DNA of 64,000 nucleotides from assembly GCA_047973225.1 (NCBI GenBank), contig JBKEBQ010000044.1, forward strand, positions 31,411 through 95,410. Direction: 5' to 3'. Below, one piece after another: positions 8,770-16,303 of this stretch. Both the position numbers and the translations under genes were made by a program. Origin of the DNA: JBKEBQ01 sp047973225. Lineage in GTDB: Bacteria; Bacillota_I; Bacilli_A; Erysipelotrichales; Erysipelotrichaceae. Below the pieces are notes generated by a model, which was given only the letters and a program-made list of their open reading frames with translations, made no database searches and had not been told where the DNA came from. Numbering within the stretch: position 1 is the stretch's first letter; each line of letters starts with the position of its first letter.

Positions 8770-9432
8770 ATGGAAATAAATAAATTAATTGATCATACAT
8801 TATTAAAAGCAGACGCGATGCAAAAGCAAATGCAGACACTGTGTGAAGAAGCAAAAAGGTATGAATTTTTTAGCGTTTGTGTGAATTCGTATTGGGTTGC
8901 ATATTGTGTGCAACAATTACTTGGCAGTAGTGTAAAGGTGTGTAGTGTTGTTGGATTTCCACTAGGTGCTATGAGTACTAAAGCAAAGGCATATGAATGT
9001 GCTTGCGCAATTGATGATGGTGCTAGTGAAATAGATATGGTGATGAATATTGGTGCATTAAAAGCAGGGCATTATGATGTTGTTGTAAACGATATCAAAG
9101 CAGTTGTGGATGCAGCTAGAGGAAACATTGTGAAGGTAATTATTGAAACCTGTTTGTTAAGCGATGATGAAATTATCAAAGCCAGTGCATTATGCTTAAA
9201 GGCAAAAGCACATTTTGTTAAGACGAGTACAGGTTTCAATAGCGCAGGTGCAAATCCTCGTGTCGTACAACTGATGAGCGATAGTGTGAAGGGTAAGGCA
9301 CTGATCAAGGCAGCTGGCGGAGTTCGTTCTATTGAAGATTTAGAAGAGATGTTAGCAAGTGGAGCGAGTCGCATTGGCACTAGTAGTGGTGTTAAATTAA
9401 TGCAAGGTGATAAGGCAGAGGGGAGTTATTAG
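8770..9432 (+). CDS. deoC: deoxyribose-phosphate aldolase
   Basis: 220-residue DeoC, a TIM-barrel class I aldolase that splits 2-deoxyribose-5-phosphate into glyceraldehyde-3-phosphate and acetaldehyde. The Schiff-base lysine is in FVKTSTGF, the proton-relay Lys in ALIKAAGGVR, and the early IDHTLLKAD block is characteristic. The start at 8770 follows GGAGG; an in-frame ATG four codons earlier overlaps that ribosome site. It sits next to the PRD regulator rather than with nucleoside genes, so it may serve the sugar pathway of the PTS-transketolase operon, or act in deoxynucleoside salvage. The acetaldehyde could feed AdhE. Confidence 0.95.
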   Translation: MEINKLIDHTLLKADAMQKQMQTLCEEAKRYEFFSVCVNSYWVAYCVQQLLGSSVKVCSVVGFPLGAMSTKAKAYECACAIDDGASEIDMVMNIGALKAGHYDVVVNDIKAVVDAARGNIVKVIIETCLLSDDEIIKASALCLKAKAHFVKTSTGFNSAGANPRVVQLMSDSVKGKALIKAAGGVRSIEDLEEMLASGASRIGTSSGVKLMQGDKAEGSY

Positions 9433-9437
9433 CAAAC

Positions 9438-9489
9438 AAATAGCAATCAAATAAGGTTGCCGTTACAAATAGCAACCAAATAAAGTTGC
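9438..9489 (+). repeat. two 23-bp direct repeats upstream of SatD gene
   Basis: The blocks at 9438-9460 and 9467-9489 share 21 of 23 bases (AAATAGCAAYCAAATAARGT then TGC). They start 29 bases apart. Each contains an imperfect palindrome GCAAYC...RGTTGC, as expected for tandem sites of a dimeric regulator. Confidence 0.8.
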
Positions 9490-9514
9490 TATTTGTATGG
9501 TTCTCAACTATAAT
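9464..9514 (+). promoter_or_regulatory. promoter with 12-bp palindromic operator, satD-DUF3307 operon
   Basis: A perfect 12-bp inverted repeat (TACAAATAGCAA at 9464-9475, TTGCTATTTGTA at 9486-9497) overlaps the -35 hexamer TTGCTA (9486-9491). A consensus -10 TATAAT (9509-9514) follows at exactly 17 bases. A bound dimer would block polymerase, so the operon looks tightly repressed until a signal arrives. The HTH-like C-terminus of the first gene product is a candidate autoregulator. Confidence 0.75.
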
Positions 9515-9534
9515 TAGAATCAAGAGGTGGAAAA

Positions 9535-10401
9535 ATGAATCAACGAACAGTGCTAATTGCAGATATTATTCAGTCGAGAAAGTCAGAAGACCGCTATGCT
9601 ATCCAGAAAAAGATGGTGTTAATTATTGGCTTTCTTAATAAATCCTATGAAAATAACTTAGTAAGAAAAGTCGAAATTTCATCAGGTGATTCATTTCAAG
9701 GATTATTCGATAACCCCGGCTCTGCCTTTTTGTACATTAGAATGGCGCAAATGTTATTATATCCTACAAAAATACGAGCAGGAATAGGCGTTGGTACTTT
9801 AGATTATATGGACAAAAATTTTGGCACAAATCTACTTGATGGAGAAGCCTATCATAACGCTAAAACGGCTATTGATGCGATTAGTTCTACACGTAAAGAA
9901 GCGGTGTTTTTGTATATAAAAAACTCAAATCTAGTTCTTCTTGATGCTATCAATGTCATGTTCAATATGTATTATAAACTTAGACAAATATTTAGAGCGA
10001 ATTCATTGAGCATATCTCTTGTCAATGAGTTGTTAAATCCGATGTCAGTAGATGGTGAAATTAATTATCTAGATAATATTAACGATTTAGAAATCGATTT
10101 AATAAGTGAAATTATTCAAAATTCATCTAAACATAGACGTGAGAATAGTGAGAAAATCACCAATAATTTGTCTAGCTTGTCGATGAATAAAACTGAACCA
10201 TTTATAATACTAAAATCTTATATTCACGAAAGGAAAAATATTAGTAGTTCTGACTTTGTGTTAAGAGGAATTCAAGATAATGTCGCAAATGTAATTGGAA
10301 CTTCTCGACAAAACGTTCAAAAATATTATGCAAAAGGTGTAGCGGATGAGCGGGCATATACTGCATCTTTGGTCAATTGTATGAATGAGGTAATGAAATG
10401 A
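9535..10401 (+). CDS. SatD-family protein (cyclase-like N-terminus, HTH-like C-terminus)
   Basis: 288-residue member of the SatD family (function unknown). The N-terminal 120 residues carry LIADIIQSR (Asp10), ISSGDSFQGLF (Gly51-Asp52), IRAGIGVGTL (residues 80-89) and GEAYHNAKTAID (Asn108). The order and spacing recall the metal-binding and hairpin motifs of class III nucleotide cyclases (FxDIxGFT, GDxxxAxF, xIGIxxGxV, GxxVNxAxR), though the final Arg is replaced. Residues about 243-268 look like a helix-turn-helix (ANVIGTSRQNVQKYY). GAGGTGG precedes the ATG. The stop overlaps the membrane-protein gene by 4 bases. The cyclase link is my inference; family membership is more certain. Confidence 0.75.
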   Translation: MNQRTVLIADIIQSRKSEDRYAIQKKMVLIIGFLNKSYENNLVRKVEISSGDSFQGLFDNPGSAFLYIRMAQMLLYPTKIRAGIGVGTLDYMDKNFGTNLLDGEAYHNAKTAIDAISSTRKEAVFLYIKNSNLVLLDAINVMFNMYYKLRQIFRANSLSISLVNELLNPMSVDGEINYLDNINDLEIDLISEIIQNSSKHRRENSEKITNNLSSLSMNKTEPFIILKSYIHERKNISSSDFVLRGIQDNVANVIGTSRQNVQKYYAKGVADERAYTASLVNCMNEVMK

Positions 10402-11093
10402 ATTTGATACTAGCAATGTTGCTTGCTCATTCTTTAGGTGATTTTTATTTTCAGACAAATAGAATGGCTAGTAAAAAGGAAAAATATATAGTTGGCCATA
10501 TCATAATTTATACAGCGACCATAATGATGATTTATTGGCTTATGACAAGGTCAAAAGATGTAGTAGTTTTGGGTATATTAGTTTTAATTTCACATTTTCT
10601 AATAGATTGGCTTAATTTGTATATTAGTAAGAAAAATCTAAATATTTCCTTACTAATATTTATCTTAGATCAAATACTTCACGTGGCTGTTTTGATTAGT
10701 TTTCTTATTATGTATGACGGTATCGTAGTGATCAAAGAACAAGTCAACCACATTCTTTTGTTCATTACAATTATTTTATACTTAATAATGCCATCAAGTA
10801 TTTTGATTGATAAGGTTCTTTGCACTGTTGATAAAGATCCATCTTTGAAAAGATTTCTTCTAGATGAAGGTACTGTTATAGGAATTCTGGAGAGGATGCT
10901 GATTTTAGTAATGGGAATATCTGGATCAATAAACGGAATCGGTTTTTTAATTGCTGCAAAAACAATGGTAAGATATGGTCAATTTGATGATCAAGGAAAA
11001 AACAATAATTTTCGTTCGAAATATCTTATTGGAACACTATTAAGTGTACTTTTAGGTTTTCTTCTTTATGTATGTTTTGATTGGATAAAATAA
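10398..11093 (+). CDS. DUF3307 polytopic membrane protein
   Basis: 231-residue membrane protein with about six hydrophobic helices, of the DUF3307 family. Conserved polar residues lie within or beside helices: LAHSLGDFYFQ (His11, Asp15, Gln19), SHFLIDWLN (His, Asp), DQILH, and a late GILERM motif. Their clustering suggests an intramembrane active site or ion/ligand site rather than a plain pore. Translationally coupled to the SatD gene (ATGA overlap), it is very likely its functional partner. The pair recurs in other bacteria as far as I know, but its role is not established. Confidence 0.75.
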   Translation: MNLILAMLLAHSLGDFYFQTNRMASKKEKYIVGHIIIYTATIMMIYWLMTRSKDVVVLGILVLISHFLIDWLNLYISKKNLNISLLIFILDQILHVAVLISFLIMYDGIVVIKEQVNHILLFITIILYLIMPSSILIDKVLCTVDKDPSLKRFLLDEGTVIGILERMLILVMGISGSINGIGFLIAAKTMVRYGQFDDQGKNNNFRSKYLIGTLLSVLLGFLLYVCFDWIK

Positions 11094-11231
11094 ATATGGA
11101 AACACCAAGGACGTACTCTGTCATCACACTATCTTTTAAAGCCCATACAGCCGGTGTCTCCTTGATAGGAGGGATGAAAATAAAAGAAGGATATTCACTA
11201 TCTATAGGCTATTGATGAATCAGAGATATGA

Positions 11232-11273
11232 AAAGCGTGTAAACTAGAAAAGCTATATGGTTTGCGCGTTTTT
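11232..11273 (+). terminator. probable terminator downstream of DUF3307 gene
   Basis: CGTGTAAAC pairs with GTTTGCGCG (two G-U pairs) across an 18-base loop and runs into TTTTTTT. It lies about 140 bases after the gene. Confidence 0.55.
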
Positions 11274-11699
11274 TTATATTCTTTTGTATTAATCGCTTAA
11301 AGTTTTGATTTTTAAAGTCGCTCGGATTTGTTTAAAAAATAACATTGTTAGAGATAATTGCATCTTCAATGAGTTCCAATAGGGTTGGTTTATTTTTAAC
11401 CTCATTCATAATGAGAAGAAATCTTGATGTGAAGAAGTTAAACAAAAGGTGCATTTCAAAAGAATGGGACTTGTATAAACTGCGATATCTTATAGTGTAT
11501 ACGCAGATTTATTTCTAGTTTAGCATTTCATGCAGTGCTAGCTTTTTTGCTTTAAGGTGTATGAGATCGTTTCTATATAACATGCTTATACAAGAGGTAT
11601 TATGAAAGAATAGGTGCATCATTTTTGCTACGAGGTTGTTCCACAACCTATGCAGTGATTGCACAGACGATTGAAATAAGTTGGACTTCTAGAGAGTGA

Positions 11700-11713
11700 A
11701 AATAACGTTTACA
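11700..11713 (-). promoter_or_regulatory. candidate cre (CcpA) site before the Ula-type PTS operon
   Basis: The minus strand reads TGTAAACGTTATTT, matching 12 of 14 positions of the cre pattern apart from its last two bases. It lies 27 bases before the EIIA start, where binding would repress transcription. Confidence 0.35.
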
Positions 11714-11739
11714 ATGAAAACAGTTAACAAGGAGTGATT

Positions 11740-12189
11740 ATGAAAGATTTATTACAAGAAAAAAATGTGCAAATCGTAGACTCTGTTAAAGATTGGGTGG
11801 AAGCTATTCATATAGCCGTGTCACCTCTTGTTAGTGAAGGTTATGTTGAGCGACGATACATTGATGGAATTATCGAAAATACGTATCAGTTTGGGCCCTA
11901 TTATGTATTGTGTGAAAATTTAGCGCTTTTGCACGCCCGTCCAGAACAAGGTGTAATTTCTAGACAAGTGGCAATCACGCTATTGAGAAACCCCATCAAG
12001 TTTAAAGAAGATGGATGTGATGTTTGTTTGTTGCTTACCCTTGCAGCAAGTGATTCGCAATCCCATCTTGAAGTTATGAAAGCAATTGCGACTATTTTTT
12101 CAGATTCGAATCGCGTTCAACAATTGATACATGCGAAAAGTTCAACGGATATATATAAGCAATTTATGGAGGCGGGTGAACACGCATAA
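11740..12189 (+). CDS. PTS EIIA component, mannitol/fructose (UlaC-like) type
   Basis: 149-residue EIIA that accepts phosphate from HPr and passes it to the EIIB below. The active histidine lies in LLHARPEQG, and the preceding SEGYVERRYIDGIIEN block is typical of the PTS_EIIA_2 family. The ATG at 11740 follows AAGGAG; an in-frame GTG two codons upstream is inside the ribosome site spacing and is less likely. It is the first gene of the five-gene unit EIIA-EIIC-EIIB-transketolase N-transketolase C. Confidence 0.92.
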   Translation: MKDLLQEKNVQIVDSVKDWVEAIHIAVSPLVSEGYVERRYIDGIIENTYQFGPYYVLCENLALLHARPEQGVISRQVAITLLRNPIKFKEDGCDVCLLLTLAASDSQSHLEVMKAIATIFSDSNRVQQLIHAKSSTDIYKQFMEAGEHA

Positions 12190-12217
12190 AACGATAAAGT
12201 TATAAGGAGGAGAAAAG

Positions 12218-13624
12218 ATGATAGATTTTATTGTAAATATTTTGTCTACACCGGCGATCTTAGTTGGTTTGATGGCTTTATTAGGGTTGATTTTACAAAG
12301 AAAGCCAGTGGAAAGCGTAGTAAAGGGGACGGTAAAAACGATTGTTGGTTTTTTGGTGTTGAGTGCTGGAGCTGCGTTTTTACAAACAGGTTCCTTGAAT
12401 GCCTTTGGTGCATTATTTAATTATGCATTTAATGTACAAGGTGTAGTTCCCAATAATGAAGCGATTGTCGGTTTGGCTTTGAGTGATTTTGCTTCGCAAA
12501 CAGCGTATATTATGTGCCTTGGAATGATTGCGAATATTGTAATGGCAAGATTTTCACGCATGAATTATATTTTCTTGACAGGACACCATACATTGTATAT
12601 GGCTTGTATGCTGGCTGTTATTCTAAATGTTGGGGGGCTAGAAGGCGCACAGTTGATTATTTCTGGAGGACTTGTGTTAGGACTTATCATGGTTGTATCT
12701 CCCGCTATTTGTCAACCAACGATGCGTAAAATCGTGCAAAACGAAGATATCGCTTTTGGTCATTTTGGTGGTTTTGGATATTGGTTTTCAGCACAGATTG
12801 GTAAAATGTTTAAAGGTGGAAAATCAAGTGAAGAGATAAATTTTCCTAAACGAATTTCATTCTTGCGTGATACGACAGTGGCGATTGGTTTAACGATGGT
12901 AGTATTCTTTGTCGTTATTACTGGCGTGGCAGTCATGAATGGGGTTATGAATCATCCTGAACTTGCAGAAACAACGCCTGAATTGGCAGGCTTATTAGGA
13001 CTGAGTGGTGATACCAAAGTACATTGGCTTGTATGGGCAATCACGAGTGGCTTAAGTTTTGCGGGAGGGGTATATATTATTCTTTCTGGAGTCCGCTTAA
13101 TTTTAGGAGAAATTGTTCCGGCATTTAAAGGGATTGCGGAAAAACTTGTACCTAATGCAAAACCCGCACTGGATTGTCCGGTTGTCTTCCCCTATGCCCC
13201 AAATGCTGTGTTGATTGGATTTCTAGTTTCATTTCTAGGAGGTATTGTTGGTTTGTTTGTGTTGGGTTATATCAATAGTGCTTTCTTCAGTGTTGCGCTT
13301 ATTTTACCAGGAGTCATTCCTCACTTTTTCTGTGGAGCGACAGCAGGGGTATTTGGTAATGCTGAAGGTGGATTAAAGGGCTGTGTAGTAGGGTCCTTCT
13401 TACACGGATTATTGATTACCTTTCTACCTGCGATTTGTATGCCCGTTATGGGAGCACTAAATTTTGCGGGAACAACCTTCTCTGATGCTGACTTTTCACT
13501 GGTTGGCATTGGACTGGGAAACATTGCCCAATATGTGCAAGGAAGTGCGTTAATGATGGTGTGTATAGGATTGTTTTTACTACCGATTATCTACAATGTT
13601 ATTGCACCAAAAAGAAAAAAATAA
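12218..13624 (+). CDS. PTS EIIC, ascorbate/SgaT-UlaA family
   Basis: 468-residue membrane permease of the UlaA/SgaT superfamily. Identifying segments include LGLILQRKPVESVVKGTVKT near the N-terminus, GLALSDFASQTAYIMC, and the FFCGATAGVFGNAEGG loop late in the protein, with 10-12 hydrophobic spans. In the characterised members it imports L-ascorbate with phosphorylation. The Ula catabolic enzymes (UlaG, D, E, F) are absent here and a transketolase follows instead, so the substrate is more likely a sugar or polyol whose phosphate can enter transketolase chemistry. A 13-bp stem separates it from the EIIB gene. Confidence 0.93.
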   Translation: MIDFIVNILSTPAILVGLMALLGLILQRKPVESVVKGTVKTIVGFLVLSAGAAFLQTGSLNAFGALFNYAFNVQGVVPNNEAIVGLALSDFASQTAYIMCLGMIANIVMARFSRMNYIFLTGHHTLYMACMLAVILNVGGLEGAQLIISGGLVLGLIMVVSPAICQPTMRKIVQNEDIAFGHFGGFGYWFSAQIGKMFKGGKSSEEINFPKRISFLRDTTVAIGLTMVVFFVVITGVAVMNGVMNHPELAETTPELAGLLGLSGDTKVHWLVWAITSGLSFAGGVYIILSGVRLILGEIVPAFKGIAEKLVPNAKPALDCPVVFPYAPNAVLIGFLVSFLGGIVGLFVLGYINSAFFSVALILPGVIPHFFCGATAGVFGNAEGGLKGCVVGSFLHGLLITFLPAICMPVMGALNFAGTTFSDADFSLVGIGLGNIAQYVQGSALMMVCIGLFLLPIIYNVIAPKRKK

Positions 13625-13632
13625 AAGCATCG

Positions 13633-13662
13633 AAATAAGGGGATAGGTGTATCCTCTTATTT
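13633..13662 (+). promoter_or_regulatory. intercistronic RNA stem between EIIC and EIIB genes
   Basis: AAATAAGGGGATA (13633-13645) pairs along 13 bp (one G-U) with TATCCTCTTATTT (13650-13662) around a GGTG tetraloop. There is no T run, so it is more likely an RNA processing or stability element than a terminator. Confidence 0.6.
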
Positions 13663-13689
13663 CACATAAAAATAAAAGGAGAAATACTT

Positions 13690-13965
13690 ATGAAAATAAA
13701 TAGTATTATGTGTTGTTGTGGCTCTGGACTTGGATCGAGTATGTTGGTTCGAATGAATGTCGAAAAGGTGTTAAAAAACATCTATCATGAAAATATAGAG
13801 GTTTCTCATTCTTCGGTATCGGATGCTGTGGAAGGGGCAGCAGATTTATTTGTGGTCGGAAAAGATTTAGAAGAATTTGTTTCACAATTATCGCATGTCA
13901 TTATATTAGAAAATATCATGGATATGAAGGAATTGGAAACAAAACTAAAAGAACGTTTGAAATAG
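13690..13965 (+). CDS. PTS EIIB component, lactose/ascorbate (UlaB-like) type
   Basis: 91-residue cytoplasmic EIIB. The phospho-cysteine lies in the P-loop CCCGSGLGSSML at the end of strand 1, and the rest alternates strands and helices as in UlaB. It takes phosphate from the EIIA and donates it to the sugar bound by the EIIC. AAGGAG precedes the ATG. Three consecutive cysteines at the active site leave the precise phospho-acceptor open, but by alignment to the family the last one is expected. Confidence 0.92.
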   Translation: MKINSIMCCCGSGLGSSMLVRMNVEKVLKNIYHENIEVSHSSVSDAVEGAADLFVVGKDLEEFVSQLSHVIILENIMDMKELETKLKERLK

Positions 13966-13977
13966 TTTGGTGAATAC

Positions 13978-14829
13978 ATGGATAAACAAGAAAAAAAACG
14001 CTTGGAAGTGTTGGCGGCAAAGATACGAGTAGATGTATTAAAAATGCTAGAAAAACGAGGCTATGGTCATCTAGGAGGTTCTTTATCGATTGTCGAGGTG
14101 TTGAGTGTGCTTTATGGAAAACAGCTTCGCTATGATGCAAAACATCCATCATGGAAAAAACGAGATATGCTGGTATTAAGTAAAGGACATGCAGGGCCTG
14201 CGCTATATGCAGCCCTTGCGAATGTTGGTTTTTTTAAGAAGGAGTTGTTATATACATTAAATGAAGGTGGAACGCAGCTTCCTTCCCATCCTGATCGCTT
14301 AAAAACATTGGGAGTAGATATGACTACCGGATCTTTAGGCCAAGGGGTGAGTGTAGCAGCAGGTATTGCTACAGGATTTAGAATTGATAAAAGTGATCGT
14401 TATGTATATGCAATTGTTGGTGATGGTGAATTAAATGAGGGACAATGTTGGGAAGCATTTCAATATATTGCACATCATAAGCTACAGCAATGTATTGTGA
14501 TTATAGATGAAAATAAAAAGCAATTGGATGGGATGACAACCGATATTTTAAATCCATTTTGTATCGAGGAAAAAATGCGCGCTTTTGGTTTTTATACACT
14601 ACGTGTAAAAGGCGATAATGTGGAGGCGATAGAGCAAGCAATCCAAACGTGCAAAACCGTTAAAAACCAAGCGGTATGCATAGTTTTGGATACGGTTAAA
14701 GGACAAGGTGTGTCTTTCTTTGAAGAAATGAAAGATAATCATTCGGTTAAATTCAATAATGATGTTATGCTTGAAAAGAATCATGAAGCTATCGAAACAT
14801 TAGAAACATTTATCAAGGAGGCTTTATAA
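13978..14829 (+). CDS. transketolase, N-terminal subunit (PTS-linked paralogue)
   Basis: 283-residue subunit with the thiamine-diphosphate pyrophosphate-binding domain of a split transketolase. Visible blocks: GHLGGSLSIVEVL, LVLSKGHAGPALYA, QLPSHPDR, DMTTGSLGQG and the GDGELNEGQ TPP motif ending in DENKKQLDG. The second transketolase of the window (16304-17131) has HPGG and DYNGLQIDG at the corresponding places, so this copy is diverged at positions near the cofactor and substrate. It lies 12 bases after the EIIB gene, coupling it to sugar import. It probably cleaves a ketose phosphate delivered by the PTS pathway. Confidence 0.92.
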   Translation: MDKQEKKRLEVLAAKIRVDVLKMLEKRGYGHLGGSLSIVEVLSVLYGKQLRYDAKHPSWKKRDMLVLSKGHAGPALYAALANVGFFKKELLYTLNEGGTQLPSHPDRLKTLGVDMTTGSLGQGVSVAAGIATGFRIDKSDRYVYAIVGDGELNEGQCWEAFQYIAHHKLQQCIVIIDENKKQLDGMTTDILNPFCIEEKMRAFGFYTLRVKGDNVEAIEQAIQTCKTVKNQAVCIVLDTVKGQGVSFFEEMKDNHSVKFNNDVMLEKNHEAIETLETFIKEAL

Positions 14830-14830
14830 T

Positions 14831-15811
14831 ATGGCAATACTTGCTAGAGATCACGATGAACGTTTGAAAGAGATGCGTATGAGTGTTGTTGAAACTATTC
14901 AAAAAATGATGAAAACCAATCTGAACATTGTAGCATTAGAAGCCGATTTGGGTGGAGCCAGTGGATTTACGAAAATAAAACAAACAAATCCCAATCGTTT
15001 TATCAATGTCGGAATAGCAGAGGCCAATATGGTTGGTGTAAGTGCTGGTCTTAGTATTTGTGGTTATATTCCATTCATGCACACATTTGGACCCTTCGCA
15101 ACAAGGCGCGTGTTTGATCAATTGTTTGTTTCAGGTGGGTATGCACATACGACCATGAATATTTATGGTTCTGATCCAGGATTTTGTGTTGGTGCAAATG
15201 GTGGAACACATACTACCTTTGAAGATGTTGCATTGATGCGGATGATTCCGAATGCGCTTATTTGTGATGCGGCAGATGATGTGCAGATGGAATGGATTTT
15301 GAAGGGATTTGCTGAATTGAAAGGGATCCATTATGTTAGAGGAAATCGCAAAGCTGTTCGTAATATTTATCAACCAGGATCAACTTTCGAATTTGGAAAA
15401 GGAAATCTTGTAAAAAAGGGAAGTGATGTGTTGCTCATTGTTGCTGGTCAGTTATTAGCGGATGTCTTAGATGCGACAGATATATTAGAAAAAGAAGGTA
15501 TTTCAGTAGAAGTTATTGATATGTTTACAATAAAACCTATTGATAAAGCGTTGATTCTTCAAAAGATAGTAAACAAAAAAGCGATTGTTAGTATCGAAAA
15601 TCATTCTATAACTGGTGGATTAGGAAGTGCAGTTTCTGAGGTGTTAAGTGAACAGGGTTGTAAGATTGTACTGAAGCGTCTTGGTGCGCATGAGGTTTTT
15701 GGGCAAGTAGGAACGACAGACTATTTAAAAGCAAAGCTAGGACTAACGACGAAGGATATTGTTATAGAAATTAAAGAAGTAATGAAACAAAACAATAAAT
15801 TACGAGTATAA
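14831..15811 (+). CDS. transketolase, C-terminal subunit (PTS-linked paralogue)
   Basis: 326-residue partner subunit carrying the pyrimidine-binding and C-terminal domains. FINVGIAEANMVGVSAGL contains the Glu that activates the TPP aminopyrimidine, and PFATRRVFDQLF and the late ENHSITGGLGSAVSE block are typical. AAGGAGG precedes the ATG and overlaps the end of the first subunit gene. It is longer at its N-terminus than the paralogue at 17124-18041. Together the two subunits form the usual alpha2beta2 enzyme. Confidence 0.92.
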   Translation: MAILARDHDERLKEMRMSVVETIQKMMKTNLNIVALEADLGGASGFTKIKQTNPNRFINVGIAEANMVGVSAGLSICGYIPFMHTFGPFATRRVFDQLFVSGGYAHTTMNIYGSDPGFCVGANGGTHTTFEDVALMRMIPNALICDAADDVQMEWILKGFAELKGIHYVRGNRKAVRNIYQPGSTFEFGKGNLVKKGSDVLLIVAGQLLADVLDATDILEKEGISVEVIDMFTIKPIDKALILQKIVNKKAIVSIENHSITGGLGSAVSEVLSEQGCKIVLKRLGAHEVFGQVGTTDYLKAKLGLTTKDIVIEIKEVMKQNNKLRV

Positions 15812-15876
15812 TCATGAAAGGGAGTTTCTATTTATTACGCATATAAAATGATCATTCAGTACGATGAACATTAATG

Positions 15877-15905
15877 AAAAAAGCAACGAATAGGTTGCTT
15901 TTTTT
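15877..15905 (+). terminator. terminator of the PTS-transketolase operon
   Basis: AAAAAAGCAAC pairs with GTTGCTTTTTTT around a short loop with a full T tract, 66 bases after the stop codon. Confidence 0.9.
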
Positions 15906-16226
15906 AGGGATAGATGAGGGAGATATAAGCGATACTCACACAACACAACAAATCCTGCATATCATAAATATGATGGAACTAAAAAAGTAATGAATTGATA
16001 TAACATACAAAGTAAGATACTAGGGATTATGAAGTTTCTGATATGTTTATGAAAAAATGGTGATAAAAAAGTTGAAACGTAATCATTAAATAGCAACAAT
16101 CCAGATAATAGATGGGACAGCAATAGTTGCGTAAAATAAATAAATGTTTACACTAACTTATGTAAAAAAGTTTCAACAATGTTTTCTAAAATATTGCTAT
16201 GTACGTATGTAGAAATAAGCAATATA

Positions 16227-16235
16227 TGATATAAT
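16227..16235 (+). promoter_or_regulatory. extended -10 promoter of second transketolase operon
   Basis: TGATATAAT is a TGN-extended consensus -10 element without a good -35. It is followed by a 68-base leader to the transketolase start. Confidence 0.5.
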
Positions 16236-16303
16236 ACATAAGTATTGCGTTTATCGATTGTGTAAGAACGATCAAAACGCTGAAATGCTGTAGAGGAGGA
16301 CAT

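Larger units (their letters stand above)
11094..11739. other. 646-base intergenic region with scattered hairpins
   Basis: No convincing gene. It holds a terminator-like stem ending in a T run (about 11232-11273) and a 13-codon ORF behind GGAGGG (about 11174-11215) of doubtful meaning. A hairpin AGGTTGT/ACAACCT lies at 11633-11649. The last 50 bases contain the PTS operon's control region. Sequence composition is that of the host. Confidence 0.5.
15812..16303. other. 492-base intergenic region before second transketolase
   Basis: Contains the operon terminator (15877-15905) and the promoter region of the next operon. I see no ORF or RNA gene in the AT-rich middle part. An exact 8-bp inverted repeat (ATATTGCT at 16191-16198, AGCAATAT at 16218-16225) lies next to the -10 box and could be an operator. 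Confidence 0.55.

Noticed and set aside
11740..13965. L-ascorbate utilisation (ula) operon
   Set aside because: Transporter family fits, but UlaG, UlaD, UlaE and UlaF are missing and transketolase genes follow, so ascorbate is not supported as substrate.
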